Assembly (NCBI RefSeq): GCF_004803695.1
Contig: NZ_CP039393.1
Location: 496,001 to 560,000 of the forward strand
DNA: 64,000 bases
Reading direction: 5' to 3'
Source: Muribaculum gordoncarteri
GTDB taxonomy: Bacteria; Bacteroidota; Bacteroidia; Bacteroidales; Muribaculaceae
Part shown: one piece after another, positions 1 to 7,541 of the stretch
Position numbering within the stretch: the first letter of the stretch is position 1
How the letters are laid out: each line of letters opens with the position of its first letter
Notes under the pieces: model-generated
Databases searched by the model: none
Told to the model about the DNA's origin: nothing
Seen by the model: only the letters and a program-made list of their open reading frames with translations
Program-made: the position numbers and the translations under genes

Positions 1-67
1 ATATCCATGATGAAACGTAATTGATAACCTGAAGTGACATTTCTTTCTTTTTGTGACCGTCCTTGGC

Positions 68-105
68 AGTACACTTTCGCATTGAGTACACTTTTAGTAC
101 ACTTC
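68..105. repeat. Three copies of AGTACACTT
   Basis: AGTACACTT occurs at 68-76, 85-93 and 96-104, all in the same orientation, within 37 bases. The spacing and length resemble arm-type binding sites of Bacteroidetes tyrosine recombinases. They lie outside the inferred left boundary of the ICE, so they could belong to a neighbouring element or an older insertion at the same locus. Function is inferred only from arrangement. Confidence 0.5.
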
Positions 106-115
106 GGAAATAAGA

Positions 116-149
116 AACCCCTTGAAAATCTGTCGATTATCAAGGGGTT
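116..149 (-). terminator. Terminator hairpin behind a tRNA-like 3' end
   Basis: AACCCCTTGA (116-125) and TCAAGGGGTT (140-149) form a perfect 10-bp stem with a 14-base loop. Read on the minus strand it ends in GGGGTTTCTTATTT, as expected of an intrinsic terminator. It directly follows a minus-strand sequence resembling a tRNA 3' end. Confidence 0.6.
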
Positions 150-170
150 GGGGTGCCCAGAACAGAAGCA
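150..170 (-). other. Candidate attachment site: duplicated tRNA 3' end
   Basis: On the minus strand this reads CTGTTCTGGGCA followed by a terminator, which fits the acceptor arm and discriminator base of a tRNA starting GCCCAGA. No tRNA body or T-loop is present upstream, as expected if the ICE recombined into a tRNA 3' end and left only the short duplicated core here. The intact tRNA would then be at the other end, beyond the window. Inference from one end only. Confidence 0.4.
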
Positions 171-315
171 ACCAAATGAAAGACTATGCAAGGATATGGA
201 AGTGGGTTCGAGTTTTGGAAAAATTGACAAATATTTGTATATCATAATATTACAAAATTGAAATTGTAAAAATAGGTGTCATTCGCTTTCATAAAGAATC
301 GGTAGAAATCAAATA

Positions 316-459
316 GGAGGACAAAAGGAGGACAAAATATTTTGCCGTTAAAGAATTAATTGCTAACTTTGTAAATGAGGATACGGAGCGTTGATGCGGC
401 ATAAAACGCATTTTAACACTTAATTTTTTGTCCTCTCCACCATAAAATTTTTGTCCTCC
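316..459. repeat. Four GGAGGACAAAA sites around the integrase promoter
   Basis: GGAGGACAAAA is tandemly repeated at 316-326 and 327-337. It recurs inverted as TTTTGTCCTCT (426-436, one mismatch) and TTTTGTCCTCC (449-459, exact), the last ending at the integrase ATG. The pairs bracket the promoter at 341-371. They are probable integrase arm-type sites, an autoregulatory operator, or both. Confidence 0.65.
341..371 (+). promoter_or_regulatory. Bacteroidetes-type promoter of the integrase
   Basis: TTTG (341-344), a 19-base spacer and TAACTTTG (364-371) match the Bacteroidetes sigma-ABfr consensus exactly. Transcription would start near 377 and leave a leader of about 80 bases before the integrase ATG at 460. 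Confidence 0.8.
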
Positions 460-1824
460 ATGGCAAGTATCAAACGTTATTTATCTTCCAAAGTGGAAGG
501 AAATGGCAGGTCTGAAATACAATTCAGGCTTAGCCTCACCAAAGACATAAAACTCCGCCTGAAGAGCGGCATATATATCAAGCCGTCACGTTTCAATGCA
601 GGAACGATAGTCAAGCCTCGCGCCAACCAGGAAGAGATTGCTGAATTGAAAGAACTTGAACGAAAGATTCGAGATCTTGAAGATTACATCTATGCGTTGT
701 GCGAGGACAATCCCGTAGAGCGTCTTACCAAAGAATTTCTTACCAAGGAGATCGACCGCTTTCATCATCCCAAGCGCGAGCGCAAGCCTAAGGAGGTTGA
801 GGAGAAGCTGCAAAAGAAGTTCATCGAGCTTGTGGAGGAATTTCCGACAAAGCGCGGACTTTCGGAGTGGCGTCACCGCAGATATGGTGTATTGAGCCGT
901 AGCCTGCACAGGTTTGAACTTTACCGGAAAGTGAAGCGTCAGCTACCTGCAAAACTTGACTTCGAGATGTTCACAACCGACATACTGGAGGATTATGAAC
1001 GTTTCCTGCGCAACGAGCCAGAGATATTTGACAAATACCCCAGGATATTCGAGCAATACCCGGCGGAAACGAGAAAGGCGCGAAAATCACGCCGTCCGTT
1101 CCCCAAAGGCGACAATACCATAATAAACATATTCGCCTGTCTGCGCACATTCTTCCACTGGGCCATTGAGGAAGGACTTACCACCAACAATCCGTTTGTG
1201 AAATACAAAGGTAAGACCACGGAGCATTACGGCACACCTTACTACATAACTCTTGAAGAACGCGACCGCATTGCGGATTTTGACCTGTCGGCCAACAAGT
1301 CGCTTGCAGTCCAGCGTGACATCTTCATATTCCATTGCTGCATAGGCTGCCGCATATCCGACCTTATGCGCCTTACTCCGGCCAACATTATAAATGACGC
1401 GGTGGAGTATATCGCCAGCAAGACCAAGGGGGAGCGTCCTAATGTGATACGTGTGCCACTTACCCAAAGGGCAAAGGATATTCTCGAACGCTACAAGGGA
1501 GAGGACAGCGAGGGGCGGATCTTGCCGTTCATAAGCTCGCAGAAATACAACGTGGCCATCAAGAAGATATTTAAGGAGTGTGGGATAACGAGAATCGTTA
1601 CGATTCTCAACCCCACCACCGGGGAGGAGGAGCAGCGTCCTATAAACGAGATAGCAAGCAGTCACCTTGCCCGGCGCACATTCGTAGGCAACCTTTACAA
1701 GAAGGTGAAAGACCCGAATCTCGTCGGTGCGTTGAGCGGCCACAAAGAAGGCAGCAGGGCATTCTCGCGATACCGCGACATAGACGACGATATGAAGAAA
1801 GAGCTTATCGGGCTTATGGAATAA
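460..1824 (+). CDS. Tyrosine recombinase / ICE integrase
   Basis: This 454-residue tyrosine recombinase should catalyse site-specific integration and excision of the ICE. An N-terminal arm-DNA-binding region and SAM-like core-binding domain precede a catalytic domain with all key residues: Arg298 (GCRISD), His402 and Arg405 (HLARRTF), His428 and the nucleophile Tyr438. The frame is open from a TTG at 451, but the ATG at 460 is the better start because the upstream bases form the last copy of the GGAGGACAAAA repeat. It is the first gene inside the inferred left end, as usual for Bacteroidetes ICEs. It is not closely similar to the two recombinases at 50.5-52.8 kb. Confidence 0.93.
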   Translation: MASIKRYLSSKVEGNGRSEIQFRLSLTKDIKLRLKSGIYIKPSRFNAGTIVKPRANQEEIAELKELERKIRDLEDYIYALCEDNPVERLTKEFLTKEIDRFHHPKRERKPKEVEEKLQKKFIELVEEFPTKRGLSEWRHRRYGVLSRSLHRFELYRKVKRQLPAKLDFEMFTTDILEDYERFLRNEPEIFDKYPRIFEQYPAETRKARKSRRPFPKGDNTIINIFACLRTFFHWAIEEGLTTNNPFVKYKGKTTEHYGTPYYITLEERDRIADFDLSANKSLAVQRDIFIFHCCIGCRISDLMRLTPANIINDAVEYIASKTKGERPNVIRVPLTQRAKDILERYKGEDSEGRILPFISSQKYNVAIKKIFKECGITRIVTILNPTTGEEEQRPINEIASSHLARRTFVGNLYKKVKDPNLVGALSGHKEGSRAFSRYRDIDDDMKKELIGLME

Positions 1825-1833
1825 TCGCATAGG

Positions 1834-1869
1834 GAGGGGATAATTCGCGGAATGCGAACATTTCCCCTC
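1834..1869 (+). terminator. Probable terminator after the integrase
   Basis: GAGGGGA (1834-1840) pairs with TCCCCTC (1863-1869), with a small inner CGC/GCG stem and a short TTATT tail. It lies between the integrase stop and the promoter of the next gene. Confidence 0.5.
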
Positions 1870-1877
1870 TTATTGTG

Positions 1878-1913
1878 GTTGACAAATAAAATATATTTAC
1901 TAACTTTGTCAAC
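1878..1913 (+). promoter_or_regulatory. Promoter inside an inverted-repeat operator
   Basis: TTG (1879-1881), 19 bases and TAACTTTG (1901-1908) form a Bacteroidetes promoter. A perfect 9-bp inverted repeat, GTTGACAAA (1878-1886) and TTTGTCAAC (1905-1913), covers both promoter elements. The gene just downstream encodes an XRE-type DNA-binding protein, so autorepression through this operator is likely. Confidence 0.7.
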
Positions 1914-1924
1914 TAAATTATAGC

Positions 1925-2989
1925 ATGGATATGAACAAGCAAGCCAACGATATATTTTCACGCCGGTTGCGTCAGGCAAGGCTGATGAAGGGATTTTCTT
2001 TGGAAAAACTCTCTCAATCAGTCACTCCGGCAATTACTCGCCAGTCCATAAACAAGTATGAGAAAGGTCTTATGATGCCTGACAGTCGGGTGCTTATAGC
2101 ACTCGCCGCCGCGCTGGGTGTCAAGATTGACTATTTCTTTCGTCCGTTCACTGTGGAGGTCAATCATGTGGAGTTCCGCAAAAAGCCGCGTTTCCCGGAA
2201 CGGATGGCCTCTGCCGTGAGGGAGAGGGTACGAGAGGAACTGGAGCGTTATCTGGAGGTTGAACAGCTTTGTGGCTGCTCGACCGATTTCTCCATGCCGC
2301 GCAAGACAGTGCGTACCGCCGAAGAGGCTGCTGTCCATGCCATGGAGATAAGGAATTATCTCGGACTCGGCAATGACGGTGTTTCAAATGTCATTGAGGT
2401 TCTTGAAGAAAACGGCGTCAAGGTCATAGAGATTGCCGAAGACAAGGATTTCGACGGACTCAGCGGATATGCCAACGGCTCAATACCTCTCATTGTCATA
2501 AACGGCGGTTTTGTCACTGAGCGCAAACGCTTCACTGCCCTGCATGAACTGGGGCATCTTCTGTTTGATATTCCTGATGACGTTCCGTCAAAAGAGGTGG
2601 AGAATATCTGTAATGTTTTCGCCAGTGAGTTCCTGCTGCCTGTAAGCGTACTGAAGGCCAAGGTCGGCAATACCCGACATGACATATCATTGTCGGAGCT
2701 TACCGACATACAGCGTCAGTTCGGAATATCGGTGGATGACATAATGGCTGCGCTCCATGCGAATGGTGTCATTACTGCCAAACGTTATTCCGGCTACCAG
2801 ACCAAGAAGAACAGGCTGCCCGATTTCAAGGCGTTGGCCGAAAAGTCACGGGCTGTCGCCGAGAGATCCGGACGCTTCGCCCGTATGGTTTATCGCGCGC
2901 TGGCCGATGAAGCCATTACCTTCTCCAAGGCCGCAGTGTTGCTGAACACCTCCGTCGAGAGCGTCAAGTCACATCTTCAATTAGTGTGA
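1925..2989 (+). CDS. XRE-family regulator fused to ImmA/IrrE-type metallopeptidase
   Basis: The 354-residue protein has an N-terminal helix-turn-helix XRE domain (about residues 10-70, including ITRQSINKYEKG) and a C-terminal ImmA/IrrE (COG2856) peptidase domain with the zinc motif HELGH near residue 207. In ICEs and phages such proteins sense DNA damage or protect a paired toxin by binding or cleaving a partner. The next gene, four bases after the stop, is a PIN-domain protein, which matches the predicted COG2856 toxin-antitoxin arrangement. ATGs at 1925 and 1931 are both possible starts. The promoter carries a palindromic operator, suggesting autoregulation. Confidence 0.88.
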   Translation: MDMNKQANDIFSRRLRQARLMKGFSLEKLSQSVTPAITRQSINKYEKGLMMPDSRVLIALAAALGVKIDYFFRPFTVEVNHVEFRKKPRFPERMASAVRERVREELERYLEVEQLCGCSTDFSMPRKTVRTAEEAAVHAMEIRNYLGLGNDGVSNVIEVLEENGVKVIEIAEDKDFDGLSGYANGSIPLIVINGGFVTERKRFTALHELGHLLFDIPDDVPSKEVENICNVFASEFLLPVSVLKAKVGNTRHDISLSELTDIQRQFGISVDDIMAALHANGVITAKRYSGYQTKKNRLPDFKALAEKSRAVAERSGRFARMVYRALADEAITFSKAAVLLNTSVESVKSHLQLV

Positions 2990-2993
2990 CGGG

Positions 2994-3503
2994 ATGGAGA
3001 TAATAGTCAATGACACAAACATATTCATCGACCTGCATTCAATCGGGCTGCTGGATTGTTTATGTGAACTGCCCTATGAGATCCGCACGGTGGACTTCGT
3101 AATGGCTGAGATTTCCGAACCACGGCAACGCGGGGAAATGGAGCGTCTGGCGGCGGCAGGCAAGATAAAAGTGGAGAGTTTCACGCCTGAGGAACTGATG
3201 GAGATTGTCGATGAGCATTCGGCGGTGTCCGGCAATCTTTCAATCCCGGACTGCTCGGTATGCTATTACGCGAGGAAACACGGTATCACCCTTCTGACCG
3301 GTGACAGGCAGCTCCGGAAATATGCCGAGGCTGAAAAGCTGACTGTCAGGGGCATATTGTTCGTGTTTGATGAGCTGGTGGCATATTCCGTTGTCTCATC
3401 GGAAGTTGCCGCAGCTAAACTTAAAGAATTATACTCTATTAATGTCCGCCTCCCGAAATCGGAGATACAGCGTCGTATAGACCTATGGGACAAAGCTGAA
3501 TGA
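2994..3503 (+). CDS. PIN-domain protein, putative RNase toxin
   Basis: The protein has 169 residues. It opens with the PIN signature VNDTNIFIDL, which supplies the first catalytic Asp, and has further acidic residues in SIPDCSV and TGDRQL. PIN proteins are Mg-dependent ribonucleases, often toxins. It starts four bases after the XRE/ImmA stop and is almost certainly co-transcribed, so the upstream protein is the likely antidote and repressor. The substrate is unknown. It may protect or stabilise the ICE by post-segregational killing, or act as a defence effector. Confidence 0.8.
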   Translation: MEIIVNDTNIFIDLHSIGLLDCLCELPYEIRTVDFVMAEISEPRQRGEMERLAAAGKIKVESFTPEELMEIVDEHSAVSGNLSIPDCSVCYYARKHGITLLTGDRQLRKYAEAEKLTVRGILFVFDELVAYSVVSSEVAAAKLKELYSINVRLPKSEIQRRIDLWDKAE

Positions 3504-3507
3504 ATGT

Positions 3508-4251
3508 ATGGATATTGATGTAGTGGAAATACAGCACAATCTTGGCTGCATTATTGCTAAACTTGGGCTGATACATAATGATACTGCTTCCGTTTCAACT
3601 GACAGGTTGCAAAGACTGTCTGACTATCTTATAGATAATCAGCTCGCGTTTGAAAAGGCCATACGGAACGAAGTCCGGGATAAAGGCAGTGATTATTATG
3701 TTACACAGCTTTACAGGTCGCTTTCATCATATCTGAAATGGTATGTGGCCGAACATGGGCGTGAAAGCGCGAAGATGGCTGTTGCAAAACGGATATATGA
3801 CCGTATTGTGTTCCTATGGATGCCGCCTATTGAGAGCCTGTTTCCTAATGTATCCAAATCGGCAGGGATTGTTGTCAACCCTATGTCAGACAATAAAGAC
3901 CCGAAAGGATATAACAAGCTTTTTGAATTGGCCGGAGAACACTACCGAAGCATCCGCTATGACATTACTGAGAATCCGGATTATCCCCACCTCACATCCG
4001 ATGAGATATACAGGCGACTGAAAGAGCTGGTTGCCCCGGTGTGCGGTGAGGGGGTAAGAATCGGAATGATACTCAACATCGCGATAAAACACCGCCTTCT
4101 GCTGAAAAAGCCACAAGGCAAATCATTGGAGCGAGAGCTTGGAATGACCTGCTCGTATCCTGCCGTTGCAAATGTGATCGACACGCCGAGCGATTACTTC
4201 AACATTGACGACTGGGGAAAGGATATGGAAGCCAAGTTGCTGAAACAATAG
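3508..4251 (+). CDS. Unknown protein, third gene of the XRE/PIN operon
   Basis: I do not recognise this 247-residue protein. It is soluble and mixed alpha/beta by eye, with no signal peptide or membrane segment. It begins four bases after the PIN gene stop, so it belongs to the same transcript. The C-terminal half contains ERELGMTCSYPAVANVIDTP, which could be a helix-turn-helix, but this is weak. It may be a target-recognition or regulatory subunit of the XRE/PIN module. Confidence 0.7.
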   Translation: MDIDVVEIQHNLGCIIAKLGLIHNDTASVSTDRLQRLSDYLIDNQLAFEKAIRNEVRDKGSDYYVTQLYRSLSSYLKWYVAEHGRESAKMAVAKRIYDRIVFLWMPPIESLFPNVSKSAGIVVNPMSDNKDPKGYNKLFELAGEHYRSIRYDITENPDYPHLTSDEIYRRLKELVAPVCGEGVRIGMILNIAIKHRLLLKKPQGKSLERELGMTCSYPAVANVIDTPSDYFNIDDWGKDMEAKLLKQ

Positions 4252-4335
4252 ACGTTCATAACCAACATATATCATTCCGCGTTGTCGCTTATACTTTAAT
4301 TGCTTAAATAAAAGCGTTAGCGGAAAAAGTTAAAG

Positions 4336-4364
4336 GAGTCCTGTACGTACAGGGCTCTATTTTT
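4336..4364 (+). terminator. Palindromic hairpin with T-run ahead of a HTH gene
   Basis: A stem runs from GAGTCCTGTAC (4336-4346) to GTACAGGGCTC (4347-4357), with CCTGTACGTACAGG at the centre as a perfect palindrome, followed by TATTTTT. It fits an intrinsic terminator or attenuator in the leader of the gene at 4390. A similar arrangement (GAGTCC...GGGCTC, T-rich, then GTGCCG and TAAT) occurs near 29938-29987. Confidence 0.6.
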
Positions 4365-4389
4365 GTGCCGTAATTCAAAACAATAGATT

Positions 4390-4707
4390 ATGGCAGCAGA
4401 AATAATCAGTTCCATACTGGACGGCCCAAAGGGCGTATATCTGGTAGTTGACGCCACCGACATGAAGGCGGCGTTTCAGGAATTTCTACGCATTACACGT
4501 GAAGCCGAGGACGAGCAGAGGGCTTATGACGACGAGCTTGCGACGGTTACGCGCGAGGAGGCCTGCAAAATTTTCAACCGTTCATACAGTACCCTTCTCC
4601 GCTGGGAGAAGGACGGTTACCTTGTGCCCGTAAAGATAGGCAAGACACCGCTTTACAAGATGTCGGATATAAAAGACGTGTTGAATCAGAAATTCGGTAA
4701 CTCGTGA
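4390..4707 (+). CDS. Helix-turn-helix (MerR/excisionase-like) protein
   Basis: The protein has 105 residues. The C-terminal half is a winged helix of the excisionase or MerR type (TREEACKIFNRSYSTLLRWEKDGYLVPVKIGKTPLYKMSDIKDVL). Similar small proteins in Bacteroides conjugative elements act as recombination directionality factors or regulators of excision. The N-terminal 50 residues are acidic and unrecognised. A hairpin with a T-run lies 26 bases upstream of the ATG, so expression may be attenuated. Which role it plays here cannot be told from sequence. Confidence 0.8.
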   Translation: MAAEIISSILDGPKGVYLVVDATDMKAAFQEFLRITREAEDEQRAYDDELATVTREEACKIFNRSYSTLLRWEKDGYLVPVKIGKTPLYKMSDIKDVLNQKFGNS

Positions 4708-5161
4708 GATTCCGGGTTGTAAAAACTTTAGCCGAGCGCGACTTATTAAAATTTAATTAAGGCTCCATCCAGGAAAGTCTTGGTTCCCTTATAACCTGAC
4801 TCACGATGATAGCGGATTGTTTATATACACTTGGTGCCGAATCTTCTAAAAAACAGGCATATGTCCTGTCGTATTTGGAAGATGCAGACTCTTGTGGTAT
4901 CCGTGTCCGGAATTATCTGGGTTCTGGAGTGTCACTGCTCTTTAATAGAGAATGCGCGGTATGTCTGATAGTTTATTTGTTCAATCCATTCCCAGTTATA
5001 GGGAGTGCAGCCGCCGGAATAATCATTCGACTGGTCTGGGTGGAACCGGCGGGTTTATCTAAAAAGGATAAGTATTCAAAGTGCGATCAAATGGCTTCAC
5101 TGCAAAAGGAAACTGCGACCGATGGATGTGAGGCAGGTATTAACCCGCTTGCCATTTCATT
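4708..5161. other. Gap of 454 bases without a convincing gene
   Basis: The region starts AT-rich (about 4740-4765). A 127-residue plus-strand reading frame (4806-5189) spans it but has no recognisable domain, has an erratic composition and overlaps the next likely gene in another frame. I do not call it. No strong promoter or hairpin was found. Confidence 0.4.
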
Positions 5162-5425
5162 ATGGAAGGCACAACACTTATGCTTATGAGAAATTCTCTA
5201 CCAGCCGTTGAGCCGTCGCGACTCTACACCCGTCAGGAGGTTGCAGCCATGTTCGCCCTCTCCGACATCGAATTGTTCAGCTATGCCAGTGATCCTGAAG
5301 GATTGCGCTATGAGATTGTTCCGGCCAGTCCTTACCCGCTTTTCCGTGGAAGCGAACTGCTGCGGTTCTTCTCAAACACCTACAAGCTATGCCAAGATGG
5401 ATGCCTGTCTATGAAGACGATATGA
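5162..5425 (+). CDS. Small DNA-binding-like protein
   Basis: The protein has up to 87 residues, and later ATGs at 5180 and 5186 are also possible starts. The middle (LYTRQEVAAMFALSDIELFSYA, then PLFRGSELLRFF) resembles the short helix-turn-helix and wing layout of excisionase-like proteins in Bacteroidetes elements. The stop overlaps the ATG of the next gene in a TGA/ATG coupling at 5422-5425. It is probably an accessory or regulatory protein of the replication module; no function can be assigned with confidence. Confidence 0.55.
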   Translation: MEGTTLMLMRNSLPAVEPSRLYTRQEVAAMFALSDIELFSYASDPEGLRYEIVPASPYPLFRGSELLRFFSNTYKLCQDGCLSMKTI

Positions 5426-6255
5426 CACACTGGCTATGGGATAACGCGCAACGTTACCAGTGGTGGCTTGAAATAAGGTTTCGAGCCGCCAAGACTCCCG
5501 GCATGAGGTATGTGGGTGACACAAACATCCGCATACGGGTGACTTACGGAGAATGGCCTGTGACTATTGCCTATCTTGGTACGCGATGGCACGCAGATGA
5601 GAGAGCTGTCATATCTTTTCTGGAGGCATTGGAGGAGGACGGTCTGATTACCCGTAGGAAAAACGGGCTTGTAACCGTTATATCCGTCTGCGGCTTTGAA
5701 AAGTATTGCTTCAATATGCAGAACAACGGAAAAGCACCATTGCCGGAAGGTTCGGTGGATATTGAGTATGAAATGCAAAATCCGGAGCATGATACTCCGC
5801 TGGGCTGTATATCTGATGAAACGCAAATCGAAAAGCACTATGCAACGCGGAGTGATACGGCAGACGAAACGCAGAGCCGGACGCGGCCATATTTACATAA
5901 AAGAAAAGAAATAAAAGAACTTTTAATTGATGGTAAACGCGAGCGCGAAAAAGATTTTTTAGAAAAACTGAAAAAATCGGAATCCACGCTTGAAGGGATG
6001 GCTATGAGCCTGCACTGCGAGTTGTCGGATCTGCTGGCGGTAGCCGATGATTTCAGTAATGCAACAATCACTACCGAGGACTGGCATCCCACGTTCTCGG
6101 CTTTCAAGAAACACTTTCTCAACTGGGCCCGGATGAGAATAAAAAAATCAAAAGATGAAGTACCCCAAAAGAATAAATCCGCAGGAGGCTATCAGCCAAA
6201 TGCGGTACGCCGCAGAGGGCCGGTTACACCCGATTGCGGACTTAACGAAGATTGA
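5422..6255 (+). CDS. Replication-initiator-like winged-helix protein
   Basis: This 277-residue protein starts at the ATG that overlaps the previous stop by four bases; an in-frame ATG at 5389 exists but is less likely. Its N-terminus (DTNIRIRVTYGEWPVTIAYLG, HADERAVISFLEALEEDGLI) resembles the winged-helix domain of phage and plasmid replisome organisers. The C-terminal third is charged and linker-like. It overlaps a DnaC-like ATPase by about 100 bases. An initiator followed by a helicase loader is a standard pair for autonomous replication of an excised element, so that role is inferred. Confidence 0.65.
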   Translation: MTHWLWDNAQRYQWWLEIRFRAAKTPGMRYVGDTNIRIRVTYGEWPVTIAYLGTRWHADERAVISFLEALEEDGLITRRKNGLVTVISVCGFEKYCFNMQNNGKAPLPEGSVDIEYEMQNPEHDTPLGCISDETQIEKHYATRSDTADETQSRTRPYLHKRKEIKELLIDGKREREKDFLEKLKKSESTLEGMAMSLHCELSDLLAVADDFSNATITTEDWHPTFSAFKKHFLNWARMRIKKSKDEVPQKNKSAGGYQPNAVRRRGPVTPDCGLNED

Positions 6256-6862
6256 CGCCTACAAGCAGTTCTTCCTTGGATGCGCAAAAAAGGTATGCCC
6301 TGGCTATGTTGTCCGCGACGACCAGCGCAAGATTCTCAACGACATCGTGCATTGGGCGTTGAAAGACTATCACGGCAACCTCGATCCGGACCGGGGGCTA
6401 TTGCTGTGGGGCGACATAGGCACCGGAAAGTCAACGCTCCTAAGGGTAGTCCGGCAATTCTGCAACGAGGTACACCCTCCCCGTGACGGTATGCGCTACT
6501 GGTTTCGCATGACAAACGTAATCGACATCTGCGCCGAGTTTTCCGATGAATCGCGCGACGGCGGCTATTATGCCCTCCAGACCTACATCACAAGCTCCCG
6601 CCAGGCTTTCGATGAACTTGGTAGCGAAACAATACCCACCGGACGGTGGGGCAACTTTGAGAATGTGATGCAATATGTCCTCCAGCGGCGTTATGACCTG
6701 CGCGACAATCAGTTCACACACGCCACTACCAATCTTTCCCTGCAACAGCTTTCTCAAGTCTATTCACCCAGAATCTATGACCGCTGCAAGGAAATGTTCA
6801 ATTTTGTGGAGATTCGCGGCAATACTTTCCGAAAAACCTACACTCCGGGGGGCGATGGCTAA
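6155..6862 (+). CDS. DnaC/IstB-like ATPase, putative helicase loader
   Basis: The 235-residue AAA+ ATPase has Walker A GDIGTGKS near residue 92 and a DnaC-like layout. The family loads replicative helicase onto DNA or partners an initiator. It follows an initiator-like gene and overlaps it by 101 bases if the first ATG is used; an in-frame ATG near 6200 would shorten the overlap. The C-terminal part (TTNLSLQQLSQVYSPRIYDRC) matches sensor and arginine-finger regions of DnaC-like proteins. IstB proteins look similar, but no transposase is nearby, so a replication role is preferred. Confidence 0.78.
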   Translation: MKYPKRINPQEAISQMRYAAEGRLHPIADLTKIDAYKQFFLGCAKKVCPGYVVRDDQRKILNDIVHWALKDYHGNLDPDRGLLLWGDIGTGKSTLLRVVRQFCNEVHPPRDGMRYWFRMTNVIDICAEFSDESRDGGYYALQTYITSSRQAFDELGSETIPTGRWGNFENVMQYVLQRRYDLRDNQFTHATTNLSLQQLSQVYSPRIYDRCKEMFNFVEIRGNTFRKTYTPGGDG

Positions 6863-7085
6863 ACGAAGATACGAAAAAAAGGTCAATATCTCTATGATTG
6901 ACCGTAACAGGCTATATACCATTTCAGAGGTGGCCCGGATAATCGGAATCAGTCGGTCGTATTTCTACTATTGTTTCGACCATGACGAGCGGTTTCCCAA
7001 ACCAACGTTCATCAACGGAATCACACGCCTGACAGGTAGCGACCTGATAGAGATTATAGCCCTGCGGCGGCGCAAGGGGCTATAA
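6855..7085 (+). CDS. Small helix-turn-helix protein
   Basis: The protein has 76 residues with a clear excisionase or MerR-like helix-turn-helix (YTISEVARIIGISRSYFYYCFDHDERFPKPTFINGITRLTGSDLIEII). The ATG at 6855 overlaps the end of the DnaC-like gene by eight bases, which indicates translational coupling. The frame is open further upstream, but that part is a shadow of the ATPase gene. It is probably a regulator or directionality factor at the end of the plus-strand module. The next genes converge on it from the minus strand. Confidence 0.75.
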   Translation: MAKRRYEKKVNISMIDRNRLYTISEVARIIGISRSYFYYCFDHDERFPKPTFINGITRLTGSDLIEIIALRRRKGL

Positions 7086-7092
7086 TCCCGGT

Positions 7093-7482
7093 TCAGTTCC
7101 AGATATGCCACGGCGGGGTGCGGCGTTCCGGGGAGGCTATGGTCTCCGACAGCTCAACGGCGAGAAGCCATGCCTCGGTTCGCATATCGTCCATTTCCGC
7201 CAATGCCCTCGCTTCAAGGCTATCCCCGGCACCCGATAGCTCGCACCACTGCCGGGCAAAGGTAGAGGGTTGGAAAGCGTCTATGAACGAGAGTATCTCA
7301 TCAAGGAGTGTTGCCGGGTTGCCGCCTGTCATGTCGGCGCAAAAGCAGAACGGCACGCCGCTCCGAGTCCTGCGCCGGAAATCGAAAGCGGTACAGTCGA
7401 TGTCTATCACGCTGACGGTCACGCTCCAGCCGCATTTGGCGGCAATATCTATAATGGTCTGTAACAACATATCTAAAAACAT
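7093..7482 (-). CDS. Small ICE protein, paralogue of the adjacent gene
   Basis: The protein is 129 residues from the ATG at 7482; a GTG at 7497 is in frame but lies inside a perfect hairpin and is less likely. It shares a pattern with the upstream gene: a CGWSV or KGWSV block, then F-D/E-F, then a C/SAxM-xGGxP/DPxxL block and a FxP motif. The two are diverged duplicates. It is the last gene of a seven-gene minus-strand operon. No domain is recognised; it is acidic and cytoplasmic. Confidence 0.7.
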   Translation of the reverse strand: MFLDMLLQTIIDIAAKCGWSVTVSVIDIDCTAFDFRRRTRSGVPFCFCADMTGGNPATLLDEILSFIDAFQPSTFARQWCELSGAGDSLEARALAEMDDMRTEAWLLAVELSETIASPERRTPPWHIWN

Positions 7483-7488
7483 GGTTAT

Positions 7489-7519
7489 GTCTGCCACAAC
7501 CGAAAAGATTGTGGCAGAC
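7489..7519. other. Perfect 11-bp intercistronic hairpin
   Basis: GTCTGCCACAA (7489-7499) and TTGTGGCAGAC (7509-7519) pair exactly with a 9-base loop, between two paralogous minus-strand genes. There is no clear T-run. It may be an attenuator, a processing site or an mRNA stabiliser. Confidence 0.6.
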
Positions 7520-7541
7520 CGGGTTATATTCCTGAACGGGT

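Noticed and set aside
34-261. Open plus-strand frame of 75 codons at the left end
   Set aside because: It runs through the terminator hairpin and the candidate attachment site, has no recognisable domain and no promoter.
4806-5189. Open plus-strand frame of 127 codons
   Set aside because: Irregular composition with no domain, and its end overlaps a better supported gene in another frame. I describe the stretch as a gap instead.
6155-6862. IS21 IstB transposition helper
   Set aside because: The ATPase resembles IstB, but no IstA transposase or IS ends are nearby; a DnaC-like role with the adjacent initiator fits better.
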